Below are positions 1-10,864 of a stretch of 64,000 nucleotides of DNA, piece by piece. The notes beneath the pieces are model-generated. The model was not told the origin of the DNA. It saw nothing but the letters and a program-made list of their open reading frames with translations, and made no database searches. The position numbers were made by a program, and so were the translations under genes. The DNA is taken from positions 37,753,501 through 37,817,500 of the forward strand of contig CP142460.1 in NCBI GenBank assembly GCA_038049695.1. Direction: 5' to 3'. Positions within the stretch are counted from its first letter, which is position 1; the number at the start of each line of letters is the position of its first letter. The stretch is from Cinnamomum chago. Taxonomy: Eukaryota; Streptophyta; Magnoliopsida; Laurales; Lauraceae.

Positions 1-799
1 GTTAACCGATGTACTATCTACCTTCTTGATTACATCTCATCCTTAGAACTTCATACCCTTGACTTAATTATCATCCGGATATCATTCTCTTGATCCAGGG
101 AGCGACCCACAAGTTCAATATCCATATGGAACATCCATATACTAAGATCTTAGATTCTGATGATTAATCGGATAATTCTAAGGGGATAATCATTCCATCA
201 CTTGATGGCATAGATTCCATATTGCATTTGCACGTCCCAACTAATCAAGCCCGAGCACCCAAAACACAGAGCTGTTGACCCATGAACAGGATCTCACCCA
301 TAGTGAATTAAAGCACAAGAACTTGACTTCGTCAGTTCATCCACAAATGCTCAAGATTAAGAGCACTGGTCACTCAGTAGCAAGAGGTGACTTGATCTCT
401 CTCTGTGATAGTACTATTTTAGAGATCACACCTTCAAGTGGTCCTGTTCAATGCATGACACATGCACTAATGAGATAAATCCGGAAAGGCCTCCGTGACT
501 AAGGTAAGTCACCCTGAATACAGGAGAGTATCTCATTATAACTTATACCAAGATGAAGTGCCCAACTCCATCTCTCAGTTATGAACGAGTTTATTGTTTT
601 AAGTGTCCATGACTCAGACCTTACTGTGTGTAGCCACTACACACTTAAGTCATTTACTAGAAAACAATGGGCCTTACACAACCATACATATACACAAGCA
701 GAAAGATAAAGATGTCATTCTATTAAATAACCAATAAATATCCAGTAACAGAGATGTGAGTGTAGTCAGTGGGCTTTAGGGCATACACCAATCCCAACA
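1..799 (-). repeat. 3' LTR of Copia-1 (partial)
   Basis: This matches 7780-8577 nearly base for base and ends at the polypurine tract beside the gag-pol stop codon. The first 1.2 kb of plus-strand LTR sequence, homologous to 6563-7779, should lie just left of the window. A 67-codon frame inside it is repeated in the other LTR and is not a gene. Confidence 0.93.
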
Positions 800-811
800 A
801 TCTCCCACTTG
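800..811 (-). promoter_or_regulatory. Polypurine tract of Copia-1
   Basis: The minus strand reads AAGTGGGAGAT directly before the LTR start TGTTGGG. This is the usual primer site for plus-strand DNA synthesis in Ty1/copia elements. The gag-pol stop codon (TAG, 814-816) is only two bases upstream of it. Confidence 0.85.
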
Positions 812-813
812 CA

Positions 814-3800
814 CTAAAGATCACTAGGACCTAACCTAACTCCCATAGACTCAAAATGTGAAGTAAACACTTTCTTAGTAAGAGTCTTAGTAAATGGGTC
901 AGCTAAGTTATTTGCTGAGGCAATCTGCTCTACCACTATTTCTCCATCCTGGATGAATTCCCGGATCAAGTGGTACTTTCTCTGAATATGCTTGCCCTTT
1001 TTGTGATTTCTGGGCTCTTTACAGTTCGCTACTGCACCAGTATTGTCGCAGTACATGACAATCGGTTTTTGCACTGCAGGAACTACTCCCAATTCCAATA
1101 GGAATTTTCTGAGCCATACTGCTTCCTTCGCAGCTTCTGATGCCGCCACATACTCTGCTTCCATGGTAGAATCAGCAGTACAATCTTGCTTGACACTTCT
1201 CCATGATATAGCCCCTCCTGATAGAGTAAAGACGTATCCTGAGGTAGACTTTCTGCCATCTACATCCGACTGGAAATCAGAGTCTGTATACGCCAGTGGC
1301 GTTAGATCATCTGCTCGGTAGGTTAGCATATAATCTTTCGTTCTCCGAAGATACTTGAATATATGCTTAACAGCTGTCCAGTGCATAGGTCCAGGGTTTG
1401 ATTGATATCTACTAACCATGCCAACGGCAAAACAGATATCTGGTCTAGTACACAACATTGCATACATGAGGCTTCCAACAGCTGATGCATATGGTACTGT
1501 CCTCATGCTGTCTATCTCCTCAGGTGTTTTCGGACATTGATTCCGAGATAGTGGTACTCCATGTCTAGAAGGTAGCAAGCCCTTCTTGGAGTCATGCATG
1601 TTATACTTGACCAATATCTTCTCAATATACGAAGATTGGGATAAGGCTAACATCTTGTTCTTGCGATCTCGCAAAAGCTTGATCCCTAAGACATAGCTCG
1701 CCTCACCCAAATCCTTCATCTGAAATTGAGATGATAACCAAACCTTAGCAGACGACAACATGCCAACATCATTTCCAATGAGTAGTATGTCATCCACATA
1801 TAGGACTAAAAATGCAACTGCGTTTCCACTCCCTTTCTTATACACACATGGTTCATCAATGTTTTGATCAAAGCCAAAGGATTTGACTGCCTGATTAAAC
1901 TTGATGTTCCATGCCCTAGATGCTTGCTTAAGTCCATAAATGAACTTTTTAAGTTTACAGACCATGTTCTCTTGGCCACCAGCAATGAATCCCTCTGGTT
2001 GCATCATATAGATGCATTCGTCAAGACTTCCATTTAGAAAAGCTGTCTTGACATCCATCTGCCATATCTCGTAGTCATAATGACATGCGATGGCTAAGAG
2101 AATTCTAATGGATTTAAGCATAGCCATTGGTGAAAAGGTTTCCTCATAATCGATACCCTCTTTCTGAGTATATCCTTTCGCCACCAGTCTTGCTTTGAAG
2201 GTTTCAACCTTCCCATCCACTCCTCTCTTTCTCTTGTAGATCCACTTGCACCCTATGGGTTTGATCCCTTCAAGTGCATCCACAAGTTCCCAGACTTGAT
2301 TGGAATACAGAGAATCCAATTCAGATTTCATCGCTTGCTGCCACATGTCAGCATCTATATCCGTTACTGCTTCATCATAACTAGTAGGATCCTCAACCAG
2401 ATCCTCGGAGTCTGTCATAAAAGACACTCCTAGGTATCTATTTGGTGGTCTAGAAATTCTCCCACTACGACGAGGCTCCGGAGTGTTAAAAGGAATGTCT
2501 TGATTATCTACAGTCTCAGGATCTGGCACAGATGTTGCAGGAGTTTCTAAAAGAATCTTCTCATGTGTTTCTTTACAACCAAGCTCTTGGTGCATCATGC
2601 AATCATCCTCCAAGTATCTAGCATGAGTGCTGATAAGCACATTTTGCTCCTTTGGATGATAAAAGATGCCTCCTCTCGTTCCCTTAGGATACCCAATGAA
2701 GTAGCACATTTTCGATCTGGGTTCTAGCTTGGTAGCTTTATCATTCAGTACATAGGCTGGACAACCCCAAATGTGGATATGTCTTAAACTGGGTTTTCGA
2801 CCTGTCCACATTTCTTGAGGTGTCCTAGGTACTGATTTAGAAGGTACCAGATTCAAAATGTATGCTGCTGCTTCTAGGGCATATCCCCAAAACGATATGG
2901 GTAGGGTTGCATGACTCATCATGGACCTTACCATATCAAAAAGGGTACGGTTTCTTCTCTCTGCTACACCATTTTGCTGGGGTGTACCCGGTGCAGACAA
3001 CTGAGACACAATCCCATGTTGTGTGAGGTACTCCTTGAACTCACCCAGGAGGTACTCGCCACCTCGATCAGATCGAAGAGCTTTGATATGTTTCCCTAGT
3101 TGTAACTCCGCCTCAGCCTTGAATTGTTTGAACTTATCAAACGCTTCAGACTTGCGTCGCATTAGGTACACATATCCATACCTAGAGTAATCATCAGTGA
3201 AGGTGATGAAATACTCATAACCTCCTCGAGTTAGTTTGTTCATAGGACCACACACATCAGTGTGAACCAATTCTAACAACTCCTTTGACCTCAGTCCCTT
3301 TCCAGAGAATGACCTTTTGGTCATCTTTCCCATGAGACAAGATTCACACTGAGGTAAAGGTTCGAGATCTAATGAGCTCAAAAGCCCATCCTCTACCAAC
3401 CTCTGAATCCGTTTTAGGTTAATATGACCCAAACGTAAGTGCCAAAGATAAGTGTCATTGGTCGAAGATACCTTCCTCTTAAGGGAAGATGAGCTTTCTA
3501 GTTGTACATTATGCAGTGTGGGAGCAATAGGATATATATAAAATAAGTTGTCATGCATTCTACCGGAACATATAATATTTCCATTTCTACTGATATCAAC
3601 ACCAGAATGGAAAGAAACTGAATAATGAAATTCAATAAGTCTGGAAACTGAAATTAAATTCTTCCTTATGTCCGGAACATAGATAACATTATTTAAAACT
3701 AATATCCTATCATGCGGAAAATGTAAAGTAACAGCTCCCACTGCAACAACCCAAATCTTTGCTCCATTTCCAACTCTAAGGTCAAACTCTCCTTTCTCAA

Positions 3801-4833
3801 GCTTTTTCATTATCTGAAACCCCTGCAATGAATTGCAGATATGATTAGTGGCTCCAGAGTCTACTATCCATGAATCAGTAGAATCAACCACATGACATGT
3901 TTCAATGTAGTAGGAAAGAGATATACCTTTCTTATCTGAGCCTAGGAGCTTGGGACAATCTTTCTTCCAGTGACCTTTGAGGCCGCACTTGAAGCATTTC
4001 CCTTTGGGCTTTTCACCTGTACCTTTGTCCTTCTTCCCAGCATTGCCCTTTTTCTGTCCTTTTCCCTTACCCTGCTTCTTCTTGAACTTTTTCCCTTTCG
4101 GGTTCAGTTTAGAGGAAAACTGGGAAAAGTGAATTTGGCCTTTAGGCTTCATGATGGCCTCTGCCGCCTGGAGTTCTTTCATTAACTCAGAGAGAGTCAT
4201 GTCCATCTTGCTCATGTTGAAGTTGAGCTTGAACTGGTTGAAAGACTCCGGCAGAGTTTCGAGAATCATATCGGTCTGACTCCCTGCATCAATCTCAGCC
4301 CCTAGGATCTCAGCTTCATTGAAACAATCCATCATTTTGAGCATGTGCTCTCTGACAGGTGTTCCCTCAGCCATCCTAGTATTCATGATTGTCCTTAAAG
4401 CAGCTTGCCTAGCTGGCCTGCTTTTGTCTGTGAACATCTCAGACAAGGACAACATGATATCAGAAGCTGTGTCCATTTGCTCATGCTGTGTTTGCAACAC
4501 GTTGGACATGGAAGCAAGCATGTAGCATTTGGCCATGCTATTCGCCTTTTTCCATTTCCTTTCAGCCTCTTGCTGGTCATCTGTAGAATAATCATCAATC
4601 GTAGGACAGGGTTCCGACAAAACATACTTGTACTCCTCAGCGGTGAGTACTATGTTAAGGTTTCTTTTCCAGTCTACGTAGTTTGGGCCAGTCAATTTGT
4701 TCTCACGCAGAATACTCATCAACGGGCTAAAAGAATCCTTCCCCATCTCTCTGGATATATAACAGGTTATAATTAGAAGGCAGTATATATGTAACATGTA
4801 TATGGTGCTTGTAATAAAAGGAAAAACATGCAC
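814..4833 (-). CDS. Copia gag-pol polyprotein, apparently intact
   Basis: A single 1339-codon frame. The likely start is the Met at residue 30 (ATG at 4744-4746, MGKDSF), because residues 1-29 look like leader sequence. Domain order is that of Ty1/copia: gag; a CCHC zinc knuckle (CFKCGLKGHWKKDC, residues 280-293); an aspartic protease with DSGATN (Asp 325); a GAG-pre-integrase zinc region; an integrase core with Asp 526, Asp 589 and Glu 625, giving D-x62-D-x35-E; a reverse transcriptase with YVDDI (residues 1012-1016); and RNase H ending near the C-terminus. All catalytic residues I can locate are present and there is no stop or frameshift. Gag and pol are in one frame, so protease and pol levels are presumably set by processing of one polyprotein. 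With near-identical LTRs this could be an autonomous copy. Activity cannot be judged from sequence alone. Confidence 0.95.
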   Translation of the reverse strand: MHVFPFITSTIYMLHIYCLLIITCYISREMGKDSFSPLMSILRENKLTGPNYVDWKRNLNIVLTAEEYKYVLSEPCPTIDDYSTDDQQEAERKWKKANSMAKCYMLASMSNVLQTQHEQMDTASDIMLSLSEMFTDKSRPARQAALRTIMNTRMAEGTPVREHMLKMMDCFNEAEILGAEIDAGSQTDMILETLPESFNQFKLNFNMSKMDMTLSELMKELQAAEAIMKPKGQIHFSQFSSKLNPKGKKFKKKQGKGKGQKKGNAGKKDKGTGEKPKGKCFKCGLKGHWKKDCPKLLGSDKKGISLSYYIETCHVVDSTDSWIVDSGATNHICNSLQGFQIMKKLEKGEFDLRVGNGAKIWVVAVGAVTLHFPHDRILVLNNVIYVPDIRKNLISVSRLIEFHYSVSFHSGVDISRNGNIICSGRMHDNLFYIYPIAPTLHNVQLESSSSLKRKVSSTNDTYLWHLRLGHINLKRIQRLVEDGLLSSLDLEPLPQCESCLMGKMTKRSFSGKGLRSKELLELVHTDVCGPMNKLTRGGYEYFITFTDDYSRYGYVYLMRRKSEAFDKFKQFKAEAELQLGKHIKALRSDRGGEYLLGEFKEYLTQHGIVSQLSAPGTPQQNGVAERRNRTLFDMVRSMMSHATLPISFWGYALEAAAYILNLVPSKSVPRTPQEMWTGRKPSLRHIHIWGCPAYVLNDKATKLEPRSKMCYFIGYPKGTRGGIFYHPKEQNVLISTHARYLEDDCMMHQELGCKETHEKILLETPATSVPDPETVDNQDIPFNTPEPRRSGRISRPPNRYLGVSFMTDSEDLVEDPTSYDEAVTDIDADMWQQAMKSELDSLYSNQVWELVDALEGIKPIGCKWIYKRKRGVDGKVETFKARLVAKGYTQKEGIDYEETFSPMAMLKSIRILLAIACHYDYEIWQMDVKTAFLNGSLDECIYMMQPEGFIAGGQENMVCKLKKFIYGLKQASRAWNIKFNQAVKSFGFDQNIDEPCVYKKGSGNAVAFLVLYVDDILLIGNDVGMLSSAKVWLSSQFQMKDLGEASYVLGIKLLRDRKNKMLALSQSSYIEKILVKYNMHDSKKGLLPSRHGVPLSRNQCPKTPEEIDSMRTVPYASAVGSLMYAMLCTRPDICFAVGMVSRYQSNPGPMHWTAVKHIFKYLRRTKDYMLTYRADDLTPLAYTDSDFQSDVDGRKSTSGYVFTLSGGAISWRSVKQDCTADSTMEAEYVAASEAAKEAVWLRKFLLELGVVPAVQKPIVMYCDNTGAVANCKEPRNHKKGKHIQRKYHLIREFIQDGEIVVEQIASANNLADPFTKTLTKKVFTSHFESMGVRLGPSDL

Positions 4834-6548
4834 AAGACTTTTTACATTATTTAACCCTAATTATAATGTATCAGTGTCTCAACCTCCTCATAGACCCTCC
4901 ATCGAAGGGATGGCCGAATCTATAGTCTCGTTGAGTAAAGCCTCGCTTATTTGGATTATCACTATCTATATCCAGCGATAGTCCAATCACTGATTGGTTT
5001 GGCCTCATATGACAAATAACACTAACTCCTAGGGAGAGGTTATTACCGTCTTATGTCAAGTGTATTACCATCTCTTATGAACGTTCCCAGAATGTCTATG
5101 ACTCAAGTCCTCCGAAGGGAAGTGACTTTAATCCAATCTTGAAGTGAACTTTAGTAAAGAGCTCCACCGAAGGGATGGCCGCTCCCACCAACACTTCATT
5201 GACATTCTATAGAAGTGATCTTTAGTAAAGAACTCCACCGAAGGGATGGCCGCTCCCACTAACACCTCATTACGAATATTCACATTAGTTCACCCACTAA
5301 CCCATCGAAGCGATCTTTAGTAAAGAACTCCACCGAAGGGGTGGCCGCTCCCACTAATACTCCATTGAGATAGCATGAACCGAAAATGGAAGGCCGTGGG
5401 GTTTTTCCAAACCCCTCTCCCACTTGATTATTTAACACTAGGGTTTTGAAAAAAAACTCTTTTGACCTTTACATTGGTTACTCAAAAAATCTTTTTAAAT
5501 CTAGCAAACTTAGTTAATCAAATCCATGACTCAATGACTTAAGTCATCTTGAACATAAATAACTTTTGCTTTAAAATATTTGAGCAAATCACTTTAAAGG
5601 GTCAAATTTCCTAACTTGGGACCAGTGGGTTATGGGCCCACTAAGGTAGCAACATATTAGATTTTAGTTTGGCCTCTTTTGGAAACTTAGGGTACCAAGA
5701 TAAACTAAACCCTATCCAATTTTTTTTTTAACCTTAGACATATAGAAGGTGCTGGTCTAAGATCCGTTTAAAACAATTTGCCAAACTAAAAACAATCCAA
5801 TATAGAAAGATGCCAATTTTAAGAACCTAGTGGTGGCCATGTTACTAGGTGATAAACATAGCAATAATAGCAATTATATAAAGCAATAAATATAATGCAA
5901 TCCTTGATGGCTCCCTGCTCTTCGGACTTCAAATCCTTATCCAACTAGGATACTTGGTTAAGAGTTCTTTTCGCACAAGGAAACCTTCGTTGCCTCCACC
6001 ATCATGGAATCCTCTTCTACTTGCAACCATGCAATCTTTGAAGCTTTCTTCTCCTTGCTTGTTACAATAAATAAATTTTATACAAGCAAACCCATGAAAA
6101 ACAAAACCAAAAATTACATTGGAGATACCTATGCTTTTCAAGAAAGCTTACATCAAGACTAGTTGAAATAAAAATAAGGAAAAATTACAACCTCCTATGA
6201 TTGCTAAACGCACAATCGTACACTTTTCAACTAATTAAAAACATCCAAAACCACAAACATACATGCGAACCATCAAGGATGCAATTATATGGCTGCAACC
6301 AAAAAGATTAGTGCATTCAAAGTGCAGTGTACAGCACTATACAACATTCTGAAATTATTCCAGCAGTCTGGAAAAAATTCCTGCACTCCAAACATGCAGT
6401 AAACTGTGTTCTGGAAAAATTCCAGTAACCTGGAAAAATTCCTGCACTCCTAACATACAGTAAACTGAGTCTAGAAGGGTGCCACCATGCCCTTACCTAA
6501 GTTAGGATTAATATTAACACATCATGGGATCATGATTTCACATGGAGA
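4834..6548 (-). other. Long untranslated leader of Copia-1
   Basis: About 1.7 kb lies between the primer-binding site and gag with no coding frame of note. It carries a spaced repeat (see 4893-5357) and a long AT-rich stretch. Such a leader is longer than in most plant Copia elements, though Angela-type elements can have long leaders. Confidence 0.7.
4893..5357 (-). repeat. Spaced leader repeat, CCGAAGGGATGGCCG type
   Basis: Three close copies of a block read on the plus strand as AGTAAAGA(A/G)CTCCACCGAAGG then GGTGGCCGCTCCCAC or the like, near 5155-5190, 5224-5262 and 5314-5357. Weaker copies lie near 4893 and 5121. Spacing is 70-97 bp, so it is not a strict tandem array. It lies in the transcribed leader of Copia-1. 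Confidence 0.75.
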
Positions 6549-6561
6549 GGCTCTGATACCA
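6549..6561 (-). promoter_or_regulatory. Primer-binding site of Copia-1
   Basis: The minus strand reads TGGTATCAGAGCC, complementary to the 3' end of initiator tRNA-Met, one base after the LTR end (CA at 6563-6564 on the minus strand). It fixes the inner LTR border and the orientation. Confidence 0.9.
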
Positions 6562-6562
6562 C

Positions 6563-8577
6563 TGAAAGTTCATGCTATACTGATATGAACTTGGACTTCC
6601 ATGGCTGATTTGGTTTTTCAAGTTTTTAAAAACTAAAACACAGATTTGATTTTCCAGCCATGAAACATGCATAAAAACTCCATGAAATCATGATCAACAT
6701 GTGTATAATGCAAGGAGATGATAGTGGACTAATACCTTGATGATATGAATGCCTCAAATCTCTGAAAAGAAAGACTTCAAAGTTCTGATCTCAGCCTGCA
6801 ATCAGCAATACAAGTTGCAGAAACTTTCTGCAGTAGCTTCTCCTTTGATCTTCTCTTCTATTCCACTACCCAATCAGATTGGCTTTGATTGTGGGATCAA
6901 AATATGGTTTCCTAGATGGGTTTTCTGAACTTACAATTTGTGGAAAAAGTCCAGCACCTGATCTCCTCTCTCCAATGAAGAAGAAGACTGCTGGGCGTGG
7001 GTTTCTCTCTTGCTCTCTTGGGCGGCCAATGGAGCTCCTATGTGTTTCACGCCTAGGGTAGAATTCCAGCACTTGTTGCACGCCTAGGGTTGTATTCCCA
7101 TGCTTGTTACACGCCTAGGGTATGGTGTGGGATATATATAAATTGTTCACATTCCTCTTTAGAGTTCTATCTAATAGGAAAGACCATCCCATAAAATAAG
7201 CAACTAGCCACCGAAGTTGTGCAACACTTTCTAATTAAAGATACTAAAAATTAGTAAACTTTAATTATAGGAACTCTTACCCAAAGAGGAGTTCTTCCTT
7301 CCAAGTAAAAATACCTAGTTAAACTAGGAAACCTCACACAAGGGGCTCCCCTTATGGCTGGCCCACAAGATAGATAAACACACCATGACCCACAAGTTAA
7401 TAATTTAGTTAGAGTTAAATTCATGTATGCCATCAAAAGCCTATTTGAATTTAAACTCAAAATTATTCTTCCACAAAATTAATTCAACCACATATCATCT
7501 AATTAAATTAGGAAACCATGCCAATATAGGAAAGTGGCTAGAAGAGGGACCAAAAGACATATTTGCCCTTGGCTCCCAAAATGACCAAAATGTCCATGCT
7601 AACCCCATAGCAACATTAAGATCATTTTAACCTTAACTCATTCCACTAGAGAGTTATGGTTGCACTCCAGGGACAAATATTAAATTACAAATTAAGCTCA
7701 TCATAAACTGACGATTGTCTTTGACCTACCAAGTACAATGACCATAATGCCCCTCTATGTAACATCCATAATCAAGTAGGTTAACCGATGTACTATCTAC
7801 CTTCTTGATTACATCTCATCCTTAGAACTTCATACCCTTGACTTAATTATCATCCGGATATCATTCTCTTGATCCAGGGAGCGACCCACAAGTTCAATAT
7901 CCATATGGAACATCCATATACTAAGATCTTAGATTCTGATGATTAATCGGATAATTCTAAGGGGACGATCATTCCATCACACGATGGCATAGATTCCATA
8001 TTGCATTTGCACGTCCCAACTAATCAAGCCGAGCACCCAAAACACAGAGCTGTTGACCCATGAACAGGATCTCACCCATAGTGAATTAAAGCACAAGAAC
8101 TTGACTTCGTCAATTCATCCACAAATGCTCAAGATTAAGAGCACTGGTCACTCAGTAGCAAGAGGTGACTTGATCTCTCTCTGTGATAGTACTATTTTAG
8201 AGATCACACCTTCAAGTGGTCCTGTTCAATGCATGACACATGCACTAATGAGATAAATCCGGAAAGGCCTCCGTGACTAAGGTAAGTCACCCTGAATACA
8301 GGAGAGTATCTCATTATAACTTATACCAAGATGAAGTGCCCAACTCCATCTCTCAGTTATGAACGAGTTTATTGTTTTAAGTGTCCATGACTCAGACCTT
8401 ACTGTGTGTAGCCACTACACACCTAAGTCATTTACTAGAAAACAATGGGCCTTACACAACCATACATATACACAAGCAGAAAGATAAAGATGTCATTCTA
8501 TTAAATAACCAATAAATATCCAGTAACAGAGATGTGAGTGCAGTCAGTGGGCTTTAGGGCATACACCAATCCCAACA
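6563..8577 (-). repeat. 5' LTR of Copia-1
   Basis: A 2015-bp LTR that starts TGTTGGG and ends in CA on the minus strand. A TATA-like run lies at 7132-7141, which would put U3 at about 7140-8577 and R-U5 at 6563-7100. Three copies of a 31-bp unit containing CACGCCTAGGGT lie at 7049-7120, just downstream of the TATA run in the direction of transcription. Confidence 0.92.
7132..7141 (-). promoter_or_regulatory. TATA box of the Copia-1 LTR
   Basis: An alternating TA run (TATATATAT) on the minus strand about 570 bp from the inner LTR end. It is the best core-promoter candidate in this LTR, but no transcript data support it. Confidence 0.5.
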
Positions 8578-8828
8578 CATGAACTATTCTTTCATGTCGA
8601 ATACCATGGTATGTCAATTTAAATTGGTTGGATGTGTACTCTCCACCATTATCTGTATGGAGACATTTCAAGAGTTTTCCCGTTTCTCTTTCAACCATGA
8701 CAAGAAACTGCTGAAATACCTAGAACACCTGATCCTTCGATTTCAACGCATAAACCCAGATTATCCTGGATGCATCATCAATAAATATGACAAAAAACTT
8801 ATTACCACCAAATGACTCCACCCCCATG
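8578..8828 (-). pseudogene. Copia-2 integrase core fragment (downstream half)
   Basis: Minus-strand translation gives a Ty1/copia integrase core: FIDDASR-like sequence near 8760-8800, then KLLKCLHTDNGGEY around the second catalytic Asp, then GIRHER. An in-frame stop lies in the stretch after KSDKDQVF-like sequence, so it is dead. It continues the frame that stops at 14895, which shows that 8829-14894 is an insertion in Copia-2. Copia-1 cuts it again at 8577/8578. RT and RNase H of Copia-2 should lie left of the window. Confidence 0.85.
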
Positions 8829-9501
8829 TGTAAGATCCAGCCCCGCCACTAATTATATTTATTATTAAAATATTAGTATTATATTAATTTAATGTATTTT
8901 AGTTATTTAAGTAGTTAGGATTAAGTGGGGCACACGTTAGATTAGATGCGTGGTTTAGTGAGTTGGGTTAGTGGGTAGATGACCTGACCCATTGTGAGAA
9001 CCCGACCCCTAATCTCTCGGATTAGTGTTGTTTTATTTGTGGATTAGTTCTTTTAGTGGGTTTAGTATTTGTTGGGTTGAGTTTGTGAGCTAGAATGATT
9101 TTTCTTCTAGTTTTGGGCTTTTGAGTGCTTTGGTAGCTTGTGGGGCCCTTTGGGGGTTCCCTTTTCGGATTTGCATTTACTTGTGAGATTTTCCCGATTT
9201 GCTTCGTATGGTGTTTTTGGCCCATTGCATTCATCTTGAGGAATCCTACAACTTTCATGTTGATCCCATATCCATTTGAGAACCCGAAACCCGATTTCTT
9301 GGCCTTGAGGGCAAAACAGTCTTTTCACACCAAATCTGTACCCAAAACTCGATATTCTCGAAACCCGCAAAACATACACTTTTTGGAAACTAGATATTTC
9401 GACGATCATTTCTTCCTTCTTCGTCGAATCCATCCGAGGTCCCGAATTAGATGATTTCAGCCACCCAAGTCCCTTAAGTTGTGGGGCCCAAACCCCACTT
9501 G

Positions 9502-9509
9502 TTTATAAG
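9502..9509 (+). promoter_or_regulatory. TATA box of LTR-A
   Basis: TTTATAAG at the place matching TTTATAAG in the 28419-31521 LTR, followed by the same GAACC-containing sequence. Conserved position in two copies supports a core promoter. Confidence 0.55.
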
Positions 9510-10440
9510 AGGAACCCATCTCCTTCATTGCTCATTGAGTCCAGTGAAATTTGGTATTGTGTTTTTTTGGAAACCTTTGGGCCTTCTATGAGTCCTAGGG
9601 GTGTATACCTTAGTGTTAAGACCAATTGTACCATAATCTAAGGTCTCTAAGACTAGGGGACTAAAAGAAAAGAATGGTGTTGATTAGACACTAATTCTTG
9701 GTTTTAGGTGGGACCCTGACTACCCTTTTTGGACTGTTTGGACCAAGTTTGAGAATGTCTTGAGCCGACACGCCTCACGGTTGGTTCGGTGGCATCGAAG
9801 TTCAATCCATTTCAATTTTGAACGGGATGGAACGACGCGATATCTTCTTTATATCTAAACACAAGTCTATTTCCTTGTTATCGCTAATTCTATTCCTTTC
9901 GATGACTGAATCGGTTGCTCGATGTTTCCGGATTAATGTCATGCCTAGGATGGACCGTTTATAAGCTTGATTCTTGCTATTGTAACATCTAGAACTACCC
10001 ATAAGCTCAAGTTAAGATTTTAAAGTAGTAAAAGTGCATAAGGAGCCCGGAATGTCTTCAAACTCAAGGAGTACCAGGTAATTATTGTAATCGACATACG
10101 GGACCCCTATTCACTTAAATAGATCTTGAAATCAATATTCTTCCCGAAATGGTATAGTGCATTATATTTCCTCATTTCCCGAGATTTGCATCACATGACT
10201 TGTTTCCCGAAAGCATTGAAGTTACACTAGTAACAGTTATTTGTCCCGACACGTATTGCCCGGTATGAAATGTTAGTGTGCCCTTGAGCACCCCCGTCTT
10301 GCCCGTATATCTATTGTACTTGATTTAATTGCATATGTCTCGATTGTATTTGACCTATGAGTCGGCACCACTAAGCTTGGATAACCTTGTTGGTCTGATC
10401 CACCGACTTGGAGATCCCCCTCTTGTCCCGCCAGCTGCAG

Positions 10441-10706
10441 CTTGGATCCCGATACCCGGTTATTACCGTGGTCCCGTCCCGATACCCGGTTATTACCGTG
10501 GCCTTGTCCCGATACCGCAGATTGCTACTGTGGTCCCCGATGCCCGGCTCGCTACCGTGGTCCCGTATAGTATATGTATATGCATTCATGAGATCCCCTG
10601 TTTCTCCTCACCTCGAGTGACTGAGATCAGGGCCTAGTATATGTATATGTATTGATATGAGATCCCCTGTTTCTCCTCACCTCGAGTGACTGAGATCAGG
10701 GCCTAG
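10441..10706 (+). repeat. Short tandem repeats in LTR-A
   Basis: First a 30-bp unit built on CCCGATACCCGG with TTACCGTGGTCC, about four copies in 10441-10565. Then two near-perfect copies of a 69-bp unit (about 10569-10637 and 10638-10706) containing GAGATCCCCTGTTTCTCC. The first motif recurs at 30630-30690 and, inverted, at 57000-57150 in related LTRs, so it is an LTR feature and not a local oddity. Confidence 0.85.
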
Positions 10707-10864
10707 TTATTACTCTATCGCTTTAGTGATAGAGGACTTAGCTTCGTGTGGTTGCCATCTTGCCAGTTTCCAATTCCTTGGATACCCGACATGTTTTATA
10801 TTGCTTACTTGCTTTCCGATAAATGATTCGTTTCCTTTATGAAAGTTATTATTATATTGTTTTC

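Larger units (their letters stand above)
1..8577 (-). mobile_element. Copia-1: young Ty1/copia LTR retrotransposon, far LTR cut by window edge
   Basis: The element reads on the minus strand. The 5' LTR is 6563-8577, the internal region 800-6562, and the 3' LTR 1-799, which is only partly in the window. Both visible LTR copies end on the plus strand with CCCAACA, so the minus strand starts TGTTGGGATTGG. A primer-binding site and a polypurine tract sit at the expected places, and one uninterrupted gag-pol frame lies between them. By eye the overlapping LTR parts (799 and 798 bp) differ by about 7 substitutions and one 1-bp indel, roughly 99% identity, so the insertion is recent. It has landed in the integrase of Copia-2. 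The 2.0-kb LTR and the sequence style suggest the Angela/Tork group; the lineage is an inference. Confidence 0.93.

Noticed and set aside
275-478. 67-codon frame repeated at 8053-8256
   Set aside because: It is the same LTR sequence in both LTRs of Copia-1, with no family features; conservation reflects the recent insertion, not a gene.
1043-4776. Plus-strand frames opposite the Copia-1 gag-pol
   Set aside because: All are shadows of the long minus-strand frame and have no recognisable domains.
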